Origin: Listeria grayi DSM 20601
GTDB taxonomy: Bacteria > Bacillota > Bacilli > Lactobacillales > Listeriaceae
Assembly: GCF_000148995.1 (NCBI RefSeq)
Contig: NZ_GL538352.1
Location: forward strand, 434,001 to 498,000
DNA: 64,000 nucleotides
Reading direction: 5' to 3'
The position numbers were made by a program, and so were the translations under genes. A model generated the notes under the pieces. The model had not been told where the DNA came from. It was given only the letters and a program-made list of their open reading frames with translations, and did not search any database. Below, one piece after another: positions 27,959 through 36,002 of the stretch. Numbering within the stretch: position 1 is the stretch's first letter; every line of letters begins with the position of its first letter.

Positions 27959-28435
27959 TTATTTGCGGTTTACACATTTTACATTTATAATAGTGCCTCT
28001 CATAGACATTATATGTTGTTGCGAAACTTTATTGATGAAATTGAAAGAATATGTTTTTTTCTTATTTATAGAGCCATATCTTTTTAATGCAGCACGTTTG
28101 AAATTTCCTTGACCAATCTTATATAATTCAGAACCTTTTCTTGGTTGTCCATATACGGGTATCATATAGGCGCCCTTACTGTTATCCCAGTAAGGTTTTA
28201 GATTACCGCCTCCACCACCATCAGTTTGATTGGATCGAACTGATATAGTAGGTTTCTCTATTTTTAAATCATCCTTAACTAGAAAATTATCAAATTTAAA
28301 ATCATCAAAATTTTCTGCCACTTTGGCTTCATTGTTTTCTGGTTCTGGCATGCTCGTAGCTGATGCTACAGAAGGGGTTAAAATGCTACCTAAAGCTAAC
28401 AAAAGTGTTAATGCTGATGCTAAAATTCTCTTCAT
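27959..28435 (-). CDS. Secreted hypothetical protein with cationic C-terminus
   Basis: Unrecognised protein of 158 residues. A clear signal peptide (residues 1-26, ending VASA) is followed by an acidic stretch (about 27-60, rich in Glu and Asp), a glycine linker (TDGGGGG around residue 73) and a strongly basic, aromatic C-terminal region of about 85 residues (motifs LKPYWDN, FKRAALKRYGS, KKKTYSF) ending in VKCVNRK with the only cysteine. The acidic-then-basic layout with a glycine hinge resembles a pro-region plus a cationic effector, such as a bacteriocin precursor, but this is inference. ATG 28435 has GAGGAA upstream. A 28-residue membrane peptide gene follows in the same direction. It sits in an AT-rich integration scar. 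Confidence 0.7.
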   Translation of the reverse strand: MKRILASALTLLLALGSILTPSVASATSMPEPENNEAKVAENFDDFKFDNFLVKDDLKIEKPTISVRSNQTDGGGGGNLKPYWDNSKGAYMIPVYGQPRKGSELYKIGQGNFKRAALKRYGSINKKKTYSFNFINKVSQQHIMSMRGTIINVKCVNRK

Positions 28436-29010
28436 GTGGGTTCCTCTTTTCTATAGATGTGTTATTACATTTTCAATGTTAGCATAAACTTGCAGAAAAG
28501 TCTGTGAACATTTTGTGACAATTTTCAGAAAAATAAAAAAATCATCAGAAAATACTTGACAAAGAAATTCGACATATTGAATTAAATAATTACGTTTGTC
28601 TACCGGTACACTGGCTAGCAGTCAAGTTAAAATACTCCGCCACTAGTTTGATTTTCGACAAACTGGGATCAACTTCGCGCAATGCCTAGCTTTCATCCTG
28701 CTTTTAGTGAATCCTATAGGCTTATTTGGTAGTAGCTTGCTACTATTATTAGGCTTTCAAAATTAAAACATCAAAGGGAAATAACAGTAATAAAAAAATT
28801 CGCAAAGTAGGGATTAGTAAAAAAGTTATTAATCTTTGTTGGAGAAAATCTAAAGCTACAACAGTCATTATCGATTAAAATTCTGCAATAGAACTAGGAA
28901 TTATATTTTTGCCTAGTTTTGAATCGTCATGAATAGCATATGAAAATCTCGGCTACAGTTTTTTTACTCACAAAACAAACTTCTACTAAAAACAATCACT
29001 CCTACATACG
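28436..29010. other. AT-rich intergenic scar without intact genes
   Basis: About 575 bp between the secreted-protein gene and the convergent HEAT-repeat gene. No open frame with a ribosome site was found. It holds a repressor-like remnant (28590-28682, separate entry), a 7-bp inverted repeat TAGTAGC/GCTACTA with a TT loop (28730-28745), and A/T-rich sequence at 28500-28560 that should contain the promoter of the minus-strand gene. It looks like eroded island DNA. Confidence 0.6.
28590..28682 (-). pseudogene. Possible XRE-type repressor remnant
   Basis: On the minus strand a 30-codon open segment ending in TAA reads LREVDPSLSKIKLVAEYFN then LTASQ. This resembles the end of a Cro/C1-type helix-turn-helix domain, where PSL-x-K-[IL]-x-x-[IL]-A-x-[YF]-F-N is typical. 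A TAG precedes it two codons upstream and no start or ribosome site remains. It fits a lost phage- or ICE-type regulator next to the dead integrase. The match is by pattern only and short. Confidence 0.4.
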
Positions 29011-29646
29011 CTATTTCCCCCCAACCCAATCCCCTAACTTCCCATTCTTCAAAATCAACTTCTGCACCTGCCGCTCCTCCTTACTATCCCCCCAATCTTC
29101 CAATTCCGCCACAATCACTTCCGGATACTTCTTACTAATATCCCGCAGTGCATTCCCGCAAGATTTCCGCACATAGTCGCTCTCATCGCATCGAAGGGAT
29201 GCTAGCAATTGAACCGCTATTTCCGGATGATTCTTAAAATAAGGCCTATTAGTCCATATCCGTAGCCCCTCAGAAACGGCTCTTCTTGTATTAGGGCAGG
29301 AAGAATGAAGCCATTCTTTGATCGTAGGTAGTGCTTTTTCATAACCGATGGCTTTACAATATGTATCAAAAGCCATTGCTAATATTTCTTGAACTCGCCA
29401 GTTAGTATCTTTAGACACAATGTTTTTCATAAAAGCAAATATCGTTTTATTTTTTACAGCCAGTTTGCCAAATAAAAAAACAGCAACCATTCTAATCTGA
29501 TACGTTTCGGATTGATAGAAGTCGGATGCTGTTTTTTCTAGTTGTTCTTCTGGATACGTTTCTGCCAATCTGTTAGCAAAGTTCTCCATTGGTTTAAAGC
29601 CATTGGGGACTGCGGCAATGATTTGTAGTTCTTCTTCGATATTCAT
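29011..29646 (-). CDS. HEAT-repeat protein, DNA alkylation repair (AlkD)-like
   Basis: Cytoplasmic alpha-helical protein of 211 residues resembling the HEAT-like DNA alkylation repair family. Supporting segments are DTNWRVQEILAMAFD, the strongly conserved-looking NTRRAVSEGLRIWTNRPYF around residue 130, and DYVRKSCGNALRDISKKYPE. Proteins of this family bind and sometimes excise alkylated bases; here the catalytic residues cannot be checked by eye, so activity is open. ATG 29646 has TAGGAGTG upstream. It stands alone and faces away from the msrA gene. Its strand is strikingly purine-rich near the 3' end. Confidence 0.6.
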   Translation of the reverse strand: MNIEEELQIIAAVPNGFKPMENFANRLAETYPEEQLEKTASDFYQSETYQIRMVAVFLFGKLAVKNKTIFAFMKNIVSKDTNWRVQEILAMAFDTYCKAIGYEKALPTIKEWLHSSCPNTRRAVSEGLRIWTNRPYFKNHPEIAVQLLASLRCDESDYVRKSCGNALRDISKKYPEVIVAELEDWGDSKEERQVQKLILKNGKLGDWVGGK

Positions 29647-29848
29647 TTGCTCACTCCTATAAAAACGCTTTTTGAATTTCTTAAATAAAAGGCTCTTTCT
29701 AGTTCAGTTTATCACATTATGCAAGGTTTGTTCAGTTCTACTAAATCTGTTCAAGCACTTCATCCCAGCAAAACCGCCTGACTCTGCTATAATACACTTA
29801 CAGACACCAATTACTGAAATTATGCCTGAAACCACAAGGATGATCCAA

Positions 29849-30679
29849 TTGAAAACGAACCAAACTGAAATTCTCAACCAGCTTTATAATCTTATCCTAA
29901 ATCTGGGAACGCGTGATTGGGAGCGCTCTTTGCTTATGAAAGCCAAATCAGGTATCGAAAGTGGTGCTAGCTTTGACGCGCAGCTGGCGAAATTGGAAGC
30001 TGATTTGCGGCCACTGGCGCTCAGAAATAATCTCACTCCTGATGTGACGGATTTTTACTTAAAAATGACGGATGATTCGGCTGCGAGTGAATCGTTTGAT
30101 GTAACCAAACATAATCAGGGAACGCTTCCTTATCAAGAACGTGCGATTTTTGCGGGTGGCTGTTTCTGGTGTATGGTCGAACCGTTTGAAACAAAAGAAG
30201 GTATTCTTTCTGTGTTATCGGGCTATACAGGAGGGCATGTGGAGAACCCGACGTATGAACAGGTAAGTGGTGGTTATACGGGACATGTGGAAGCTGTGGA
30301 AGTGATTTTTGACACGCGAGTCCTGTCTTATCAAGAACTTGTCGAGCTTTATTGGTTGCTGACGGATCCGACAGATTCCATGGGGCAGATGGCTGACCGT
30401 GGAAGCAATTATCGACCTGTCATTTTTGTGGAAAACGAAGTGCAGCGACAAATCGCAGAGGACTCCAAGCAAGCTTTGGCAGCGTCTGGCAAGTATAAGC
30501 GTCCGATCGTAACAGCTATCGAACCAGCTTCTACTTTTTGGCCGGCTGAAAATTTTCATCAGGAATTTTATAAGAAAAATCCGAAAAGGTATAAGAAGAT
30601 CAAACGTGCTCGGCAGCAGTTTTTAGCTTTTCAGCGGTTGCAGGGCAGGGTGCGCAAGTGGAGAGGAAAGACGCAGTAA
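29849..30679 (+). CDS. msrA: Peptide methionine sulfoxide reductase MsrA with an extra N-terminal helical domain
   Basis: Repairs oxidised methionine (S-sulfoxide) in proteins. The MsrA domain (about residues 95-245) has the catalytic [40 protein letters not shown] and [16 protein letters not shown]. Before it are about 85 helical residues ([37 protein letters not shown]) absent from minimal MsrA; they recall small four-helix immunity-type proteins, tentatively. I place the start at TTG 29849 because AAGGATGAT lies just upstream at the right distance; ATGs at 29822 and 29840 have no ribosome site. A TATAAT at 29788-29793 could be its -10. A bidirectional terminator follows. Confidence 0.85.
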   Translation: MKTNQTEILNQLYNLILNLGTRDWERSLLMKAKSGIESGASFDAQLAKLEADLRPLALRNNLTPDVTDFYLKMTDDSAASESFDVTKHNQGTLPYQERAIFAGGCFWCMVEPFETKEGILSVLSGYTGGHVENPTYEQVSGGYTGHVEAVEVIFDTRVLSYQELVELYWLLTDPTDSMGQMADRGSNYRPVIFVENEVQRQIAEDSKQALAASGKYKRPIVTAIEPASTFWPAENFHQEFYKKNPKRYKKIKRARQQFLAFQRLQGRVRKWRGKTQ

Positions 30680-30691
30680 GTGCGATCTCAC

Positions 30692-30730
30692 AAAAAACAA
30701 AAGTCCAGGGTAAGGGGACTTTTGTTTTTT
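30692..30730. terminator. Bidirectional terminator between msrA and HAD gene
   Basis: A long stem (AAAACAAAAGTCC with GGACTTTTGTTTT, flanked by further A and T) with a 10-nt loop lies between two convergent genes, with A and T runs on either side. Confidence 0.85.
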
Positions 30731-30740
30731 TATATACTAG

Positions 30741-31550
30741 TTATGCTTCCTTTAAGATCCGTTCGATCTCATCCAAAATCGCCTCAGTATTATTCGAACC
30801 GATTACCATTTTAGCAGCTTGTTTCACTTGCTCCTGTGCATTCTCCATGGCAAAACTATACGCCGTATTCTTGATCATCTCCAAATCATTTCCGCTGTCT
30901 CCAAATGTTGCTATCTCCGAATCCTGAATACCCCATTCTTTCCCAACCAGCGTCAAGCCGCGGTGCTTATGCACGCCTGGGATAATCAAATCGATATCGC
31001 CATGTCCACTGGAAACAGGGACCAACGTGTTTCCTAATGCATGTTTAAGCGTTTCTAAATGCTGCTTTGCTTCATGTGCTTCAAAGGTCAACGCAAATTT
31101 GAAAATATCATCGTTTTCTTGTTGGATCTCGAATAAATTGTCGATTTTTTTGATTTGGGGATAATAAAAGGATACTTTCTTGAAATTTTCTGCTGGCATA
31201 TTTTTGGAAACGTAAGCACTGTTTTGACCACATAGAACTAAATTGACTGGATCTAGCGATTCTAACAGGATCAATGTTGCGAGAATCGTTTCTGATTCTA
31301 TTTTGGCATGATAAAAGGATTCGTCTCCCATCACGATATTTGCACCATTTTCGGAGACAAATGTGATATATTGATAAATATCAGGAAAGAACGAGCGAAG
31401 TTGGAAATATTGGTTCCCGCTCGCTACTACGAAACGAATCTCTTTTTCTTGAAGCTTAGAAAATAAGTTGTAAAATCTTTTGACATTATACGTTTTTTGG
31501 TCATTTAAAAACGTTCCGTCCATATCGACTGCTATCATTTTGATTTTCAT
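30741..31550 (-). CDS. Cof-type HAD-superfamily sugar/nucleotide phosphatase
   Basis: Cytoplasmic phosphatase of 269 residues. HAD motif I is AVDMDGTFLND at the N-terminus (nucleophile and acid/base Asp), motif II VASGNQY, motif III Lys in the HKHRGLTLVGKEW stretch, and motif IV ATFGDSGNDLEMI. The large C2 cap between motifs places it in the Cof/YwpJ group acting on phosphorylated sugars or cofactors; substrate unknown. ATG 31550 is chosen because AAAGGTGG lies 8 nt upstream; the GTG four codons earlier overlaps that site. It is divergent from a LacI-type regulator with a palindromic operator candidate between them, so it may be that regulator's target. Confidence 0.88.
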   Translation of the reverse strand: MKIKMIAVDMDGTFLNDQKTYNVKRFYNLFSKLQEKEIRFVVASGNQYFQLRSFFPDIYQYITFVSENGANIVMGDESFYHAKIESETILATLILLESLDPVNLVLCGQNSAYVSKNMPAENFKKVSFYYPQIKKIDNLFEIQQENDDIFKFALTFEAHEAKQHLETLKHALGNTLVPVSSGHGDIDLIIPGVHKHRGLTLVGKEWGIQDSEIATFGDSGNDLEMIKNTAYSFAMENAQEQVKQAAKMVIGSNNTEAILDEIERILKEA

Positions 31551-31584
31551 GGGTTTGACCACCTTTCCAATCGATTGTAACGTC

Positions 31585-31598
31585 TGGAACGCGTTTCA
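31585..31598. promoter_or_regulatory. Candidate LacI-family operator between divergent genes
   Basis: TGGAACGCGTTTCA is a 14-bp inverted repeat with a single mismatch and a central GC step, in the shared 79-bp region between the HAD phosphatase and the LacI regulator. Size and symmetry fit LacI-family operators; it does not fit the CcpA cre consensus. It is the only such palindrome in the gap. Confidence 0.5.
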
Positions 31599-31629
31599 TG
31601 TCAATAAAATAGTTTGGAGATGGTGTAAT

Positions 31630-32577
31630 TTGGTTAATATTCACGATATTGCGGCGATGAGTGGTGTGTCGAAATCAACTGTTTCAAGGGTGATCAATAA
31701 TAAAAAGCATGTTTCCGCTGAGATCCGTGCCAAGGTGCAGGCTGCTATTGAGCAGACGGGGTATCATGCGAATGGAAATGCGGTCAAGCTGAGCAGTGGG
31801 AAAAATTTCACCTTAGGGGTGACATTGCCTTACAATAATGCATGTTATGATGATCTGATCAACAGTATTCTTTATCACACAAAGGAGCGGGGCTATCAGG
31901 TACTGCTGCTCCCGACTTATTACGAGGAAGATACAGAACAAGCATATTATGCATTACTGGAACAAAAAATGATCGATGGGTTGATTTTGACTTCGCGTTC
32001 CGGCAATAATTTGGATTGGGAAGATTTGAAGAAGAAGGGCCGGATCGTATCCGCCGAAAAAATAGCAGCCGGTGGCCTCTCGATGATTTATCCAGATAGG
32101 AAAAGGGTCTATGAAGATTTATTTTCAAGACTTAGGCAAGCGGGCAATACGAACGTGGTTTTCACAGTGAAGCGTGGCCCACGGCTCAGTACTAGCGCAA
32201 AAGATAAAATCGATAGCTTTGAAAAATATTATGGTGCTGCAGTTTTAGGACGCGATTATTATACGGAGATCGAAGGCTATAAGGATGGCGCTAAGTGGGC
32301 GACTGCGACCTTTGAAAATAAGACGGTCCCTGAAGTGATCTATGCTAATGGAGACGATACTGCTGCGGGAATTATTTCAGGTTTGAATAAACTTGGATTT
32401 GTCCATAAAACAGATTATCAGATCATTGGAGAAGGAAATGCGGCTTATAGTGAGTTGCTGGCTTTCTCGACAATTGATTTTTTACCGGCAGAAATAGGAA
32501 AAGACGTGGTCGATTTTATTTTGTCAGAAGAAAAAAGGATTACGATCTCTAAAAATCCGGTTATTATTTGGAGGTGA
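31630..32577 (+). CDS. LacI-family transcriptional regulator
   Basis: DNA-binding repressor of 315 residues. The N-terminus is a LacI helix-turn-helix: VNIHDIAAMSGVSKSTVSRV, then the hinge region around residues 45-60. A periplasmic-binding-protein-like sensor domain follows (LGVTLPYNNACYDDL, MIDGLILTSR, VIYANGDDTAAGII). The start is TTG at 31630, with GGAGATGG about 10 nt upstream; longer in-frame sequence upstream is not LacI-like. The ligand is unknown. It is probably autoregulated through the palindrome at 31585-31598 and may also control the divergent phosphatase gene. Confidence 0.87.
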   Translation: MVNIHDIAAMSGVSKSTVSRVINNKKHVSAEIRAKVQAAIEQTGYHANGNAVKLSSGKNFTLGVTLPYNNACYDDLINSILYHTKERGYQVLLLPTYYEEDTEQAYYALLEQKMIDGLILTSRSGNNLDWEDLKKKGRIVSAEKIAAGGLSMIYPDRKRVYEDLFSRLRQAGNTNVVFTVKRGPRLSTSAKDKIDSFEKYYGAAVLGRDYYTEIEGYKDGAKWATATFENKTVPEVIYANGDDTAAGIISGLNKLGFVHKTDYQIIGEGNAAYSELLAFSTIDFLPAEIGKDVVDFILSEEKRITISKNPVIIWR

Positions 32578-32714
32578 ATGCTACCAACTTGAATCGACGT
32601 CAGTCAAATAAGGCGATCTATTTTAGCCGAAATCAAATAGATATTACTTCTCCCGTTTGAAAAATTCAAGTATAATTCAATCAACACATAGCAAAAGGAT
32701 TGGAGCGATGAAAG

Positions 32715-33077
32715 TTGGAAAAAGCAAAAAGTGTAGATGCTTATCTTGACGCGGCTACTGAACCAGCCCGATTGATTATGCAAGAACTGCGCGATACTAT
32801 CCAAACGACTATCCCAAACAGCGAAGAACAGATCAAATATAATGTACCCTTTTACAATTATCATAGGGAATTCGTTGGTTTTTCCGTCCATAAAAAGCAT
32901 GTCAGCTTTGGTTTTGGTGCGGATGTACTTTCCGATGAAGCACGAATGAAGCTGGAAGAAGCAGGCTATAAGCTTGGAAAAGGAACGCTGCAAATTCGAT
33001 TTGATCAACATGTACCAAAGGAAGCGGTCAAACAGATTTTACGAAAGAAAGCAGAAAGTATAGAAGAAAGAAGGTAA
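32715..33077 (+). CDS. DUF1801 (YdhG-type) protein
   Basis: Small cytoplasmic protein of 120 residues of the DUF1801 family, which includes frataxin-like iron-binding candidates such as B. subtilis YdhG/Fra. Landmarks: VDAYLDAATEPARLIMQELRDTI, EEQIKYNVPFY, HVSFGFG and LGKGTLQIRFD. The start is TTG 32715 with TTGGAGCG upstream; the ATG 7 bp earlier is in another frame and closes quickly. The broken LOG gene follows after 6 bp, so they likely share a transcript. The preceding 137-bp gap has a TATAAT at 32671-32676. Confidence 0.8.
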   Translation: MEKAKSVDAYLDAATEPARLIMQELRDTIQTTIPNSEEQIKYNVPFYNYHREFVGFSVHKKHVSFGFGADVLSDEARMKLEEAGYKLGKGTLQIRFDQHVPKEAVKQILRKKAESIEERR

Positions 33078-33083
33078 AACACC

Positions 33084-33649
33084 ATGCACGTTGCTATTTA
33101 TTGCGGGGCAAGTGCCGGAAATGATCCGGTGTATAAAGAATGCGCGGTCAAGATCGGGAAGTGGTTAGGCGAAAAAGGACATACACTTGTTTATGGTGGT
33201 GGCCGTACAGGACTGATGGGCGAGGTGGCTCAAGCAACTTTGGAAAGCGGCGGGAAGGCGATCGGCGTCATGCCTGCCTTCTTGAAAGAACGTGAATTAG
33301 CATATGATGGGCTGACAGAGCTTCATATCGTGGATACCATGGATGAACGTAAAAAAATGATGATGGATATGGCTGCGTGTTATGTTGCTTTACCAGGTGG
33401 CCCCGGCACGCTGGAAGAAATAACGGAAGTGATCTCTTGGGCCGGTTAGGACAACATCAGAATCCCTGTGTTTTCTTTAATGAAAAAGGATACTATGATG
33501 GCGTCAAGCATTTCTATCAGCAAATGGTCACAGAAGGATTTTTAACACAAGTAGATTTCGAGAAAATATTATTTACAAATTCTACCGAAGAAATTGAAGC
33601 ATTCAAGCGGAATTATCTCCCGCCCGTCATTCGAACCTATACCAAATAA
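33084..33649 (+). pseudogene. LOG-family (lysine decarboxylase-like) phosphoribohydrolase, frameshifted
   Basis: Would encode a cytokinin-riboside-monophosphate phosphoribohydrolase-type protein of about 188 residues. The first 121 codons carry the family motifs YCGASAGNDPVY, VYGGGRTGLMG and the hallmark LPGGPGTLEE. At about 33438-33444 one base is lost: the frame runs into TAG after SWAG, while the next frame continues as LGQHQNPCVFFN through YDGVKHFYQQM to a normal C-terminus ending at 33649. Restoring one base gives a full-length family member. The site GCCGG is not a long homopolymer, so a real mutation is as likely as a read error. The truncated product keeps the PGGxGT motif. Confidence 0.85.
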
Positions 33650-33736
33650 AGCATTAAGATTTTTCCAAGAAGTTTAATTTTGGCAGCAATGCGTGTTATT
33701 TATGCTATATTTGGTGATATGCGAGGTGGATACAAC

Positions 33737-34561
33737 ATGAAATATTTGGTAGCTTTTACCTATAAACAAATCAGCTGTTGCTTGTTCCCTGTACTGCTGT
33801 TTGCTTCTTTGGCGGTGACGAAAGTTGTTCATGTGCCGGGCGTCTATCGGTATGATCTCCTGCTTTATATCGCGATCTTGATCCAAATTATTTTAATCAA
33901 GACGGGGTATGAATCTTGGGAAGAGGTACGGATTATTTTCTTATTTCACATTGTCGGGCTTGGGCTTGAGATATTCAAGATCCATATCGGTGCTTGGAGC
34001 TATCCGGAAGCGGGGATTTGGAAGGCTTGGGATGTGCCGTTATATAGCGGTTTTATGTATTCGAGTGTCGGGAGTTATATTTATCGGGCATGGAAGGTAC
34101 TTCAGCTGGAATTTGAGAATTGGCCGAATAAATGGGTAACAGGATTACTTTGTCTAGCGATTTATGGGAACTTTTTTACGCATCACTACATGTGGGATAT
34201 TCGCTATTTACTGATTTTTTGGATCCTATTTTTATTTCGGAGAACAAATGTCCATTTTGGATTACTTGAAAAGCGGTTTTACATGAATGCAAGTGTAGCA
34301 TTTCTCTTGATCGGGATATGCATGTGGATCGCGGAAAATATTGCCAGTTTTTTTGGTGCTTGGATCTATCCGAACCAAGAAGCAGGCTGGCATCTCGTTC
34401 ATTTAGGCAAGATCTCCAGTTGGTCGTTATTGATTATTTTGAGTATCTCACTGGTCTATTATGCACGAAATGCAAAAGCTAGAGGAGGAAATCAGTATGA
34501 ACGAGGCACAAGTTTATTTACAGGGATTAAAAAAATTTTTGCCAAGCGCAGTATGGACTGA
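33737..34561 (+). CDS. DUF817 family membrane protein
   Basis: Integral membrane protein of 274 residues with about seven or eight hydrophobic segments. It matches the DUF817 pattern by the conserved loop HIGAWSYPEAGIWKAWDVPL then YSGFMYSSVGSYI (about residues 95-125) and a second related loop GAWIYPNQEAGWHLVHLGKI near residue 225. Function of the family is unknown. ATG 33737 is chosen because GAGGTGG lies 7 nt upstream. Its last 65 bp overlap the start of the next gene in another frame. Confidence 0.8.
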   Translation: MKYLVAFTYKQISCCLFPVLLFASLAVTKVVHVPGVYRYDLLLYIAILIQIILIKTGYESWEEVRIIFLFHIVGLGLEIFKIHIGAWSYPEAGIWKAWDVPLYSGFMYSSVGSYIYRAWKVLQLEFENWPNKWVTGLLCLAIYGNFFTHHYMWDIRYLLIFWILFLFRRTNVHFGLLEKRFYMNASVAFLLIGICMWIAENIASFFGAWIYPNQEAGWHLVHLGKISSWSLLIILSISLVYYARNAKARGGNQYERGTSLFTGIKKIFAKRSMD

Positions 34562-35105
34562 ATTACAGGTAGCAAACGGCGCACCGCCTGAAGAGTTAGC
34601 ATGGCTTCGCGAGGCGTATCCTGCTGTTCCAGAACTATTAGTGCGAATGCTAAGCGAAATAAATGGCACTTATCATCAAAAATACGGAACAGAAACGATC
34701 GCGATCCCAATATTAGGGTCGGATCTAGACGCCTATCCCTACTATTTAAAATCAGCCGAACAGATCGTCGCAGATAAAAGCCTATCTTATCATCAAGAAA
34801 CGATTGCTCAGCGCTATGCGGAATGGATCGGGGATGATGAGATCATTCAAGTAGACGAGAAGATCCGCTTGGATGTCCCAATGGGCGAATGGCTATGTTT
34901 TTCCGACTGTATCAATAACGGCGGGACTTCAAGTTTATATCTGGATTTTTCACCGACCGAAGCAGGAAAACAAGGGCAAGTAATTCGCTATCTACATGAT
35001 CCAGACAGCTTTAAAGTGATCGCGCCTGATTTTGGTAGTTATTTGGAGATGATTCGAGGCGGGTCGTATGCTTTTACGGAAATTTTTGAAGAGGATTGGG
35101 AGTAA
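34497..35105 (+). CDS. SMI1/KNR4 (SUKH)-family protein
   Basis: Cytoplasmic protein of 202 residues with a SUKH-type core: PPEELAWLREAYPAVPELLVRMLSEINGT near the N-terminus and WLCFSDCINNGGTSSLYLD in the middle, ending in a typical SYLEMI segment. SUKH proteins are common immunity proteins of contact-dependent toxin systems, but also occur alone; no toxin gene is adjacent. ATG 34497 has AGAGGAGG upstream, located inside the DUF817 gene, so the two overlap by 65 bp and are coexpressed. A strong bidirectional terminator follows. Confidence 0.78.
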   Translation: MNEAQVYLQGLKKFLPSAVWTELQVANGAPPEELAWLREAYPAVPELLVRMLSEINGTYHQKYGTETIAIPILGSDLDAYPYYLKSAEQIVADKSLSYHQETIAQRYAEWIGDDEIIQVDEKIRLDVPMGEWLCFSDCINNGGTSSLYLDFSPTEAGKQGQVIRYLHDPDSFKVIAPDFGSYLEMIRGGSYAFTEIFEEDWE

Positions 35106-35138
35106 AAAAAGCTTTCTCAGCGTGAGAAAGCTTTTTTT
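35104..35138. terminator. Bidirectional terminator
   Basis: A 16-bp perfect stem (AAAAAAAGCTTTCTCA with TGAGAAAGCTTTTTTT) with a 3-nt loop GCG overlaps the stop codons of two convergent genes. Confidence 0.9.
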
Positions 35139-35898
35139 ATTTATCTAGTGTTCCTAGATAAACAACGGTTTGATTTGCTAAGCATAATTTCCCGCTTGTT
35201 TCGTGGCGCCGAAAGAGCTTGATCAAGGCATCTACAAACGCGGGGTAACTGGAATCATTTTCTGTTGGGGCATAAGAAGCGGAGAGATTACGTCCGATAA
35301 AGGTTTCCAATGAATAAAAGAGGGGATTATCAAACTGTAGGACTTTATAATTTTCGTGACCGAAGAAAGTATGAATCTTCGCACTATCATCACCAATTCC
35401 ATTACTTAAACCTTGATACCCAGGGCAATGCGCTTTATTGAGTTGCTCCAATTCCTGAATGATCGGATCTTTCTGATCACGCCTATTCCAAATCAAATGA
35501 ACGGTACCAGCAGGTTTCAAAATACGGCGGCACTCTGCTTGAAAAGCAAGTGCGTCGAACCAGTGAAAGGCTTGGGCAGTAGTGATCAAGTCGATCGTAG
35601 CAGCTGGGATATGAGTATTTTCTGCCGTGCCGCTTTGGAATATAAAGTTTGCGAAACGTCGCAGATCTGTTTGGAGAACGCCGGCCATTTCTTCATTTGG
35701 TTCTACGGCGGTAACTTGAAAATCATTATTCAGCAGTTGGGCTGTCAAAATGCCAGTTCCAGCACCGATGTCAGCAATTTGTGCCATGGGAGCATATTCT
35801 TTTTGAAGGAAATCAAGATAGGATTTCGCATAAGAAGGACAGTATAACGCATAATTATGCGCTTTGTTTGTAAATTTACTGTAGTCATTGGACATCAT
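35137..35898 (-). CDS. Class I SAM-dependent methyltransferase
   Basis: Cytoplasmic methyltransferase of 253 residues. Motif I is IADIGAGTGILT near residue 40, followed by VTAVEPNEEM (motif II), a post-motif TTAQAFHWFD around 110 and AGTVHLIWNRRD (motif IV region). This layout resembles small-molecule methyltransferases related to trans-aconitate or menaquinone methyltransferase folds; the substrate is unknown. ATG 35898 is chosen because AGAAAG lies 8 nt upstream. It stands alone, divergent from the ABC exporter operon. Confidence 0.85.
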   Translation of the reverse strand: MMSNDYSKFTNKAHNYALYCPSYAKSYLDFLQKEYAPMAQIADIGAGTGILTAQLLNNDFQVTAVEPNEEMAGVLQTDLRRFANFIFQSGTAENTHIPAATIDLITTAQAFHWFDALAFQAECRRILKPAGTVHLIWNRRDQKDPIIQELEQLNKAHCPGYQGLSNGIGDDSAKIHTFFGHENYKVLQFDNPLFYSLETFIGRNLSASYAPTENDSSYPAFVDALIKLFRRHETSGKLCLANQTVVYLGTLDK

Positions 35899-36002
35899 TA
35901 TCACAGCTTTCTATTAGATTTCACAAGCGATTTGCTTTTATTTTGGTGTTAAAATTAGTACTATACATATATGTAATTAAATACATAGAAAGAGGCAAAG
36001 TC

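Noticed and set aside
31585-31598. TGGAACGCGTTTCA as a CcpA catabolite-repression site.
   Set aside because: The centre is GC rather than the CG required by the cre consensus; a local LacI-type operator fits better.
26946-35105. The 8-mer TGGGAGTA at the end of guaA recurs at the end of the SUKH gene (about 35098-35105) and could suggest attachment-site repeats.
   Set aside because: Only 8 bp match, both encode a Trp-Glu-stop end, and nothing at 35105 looks like an element end. Chance is the simpler reading.
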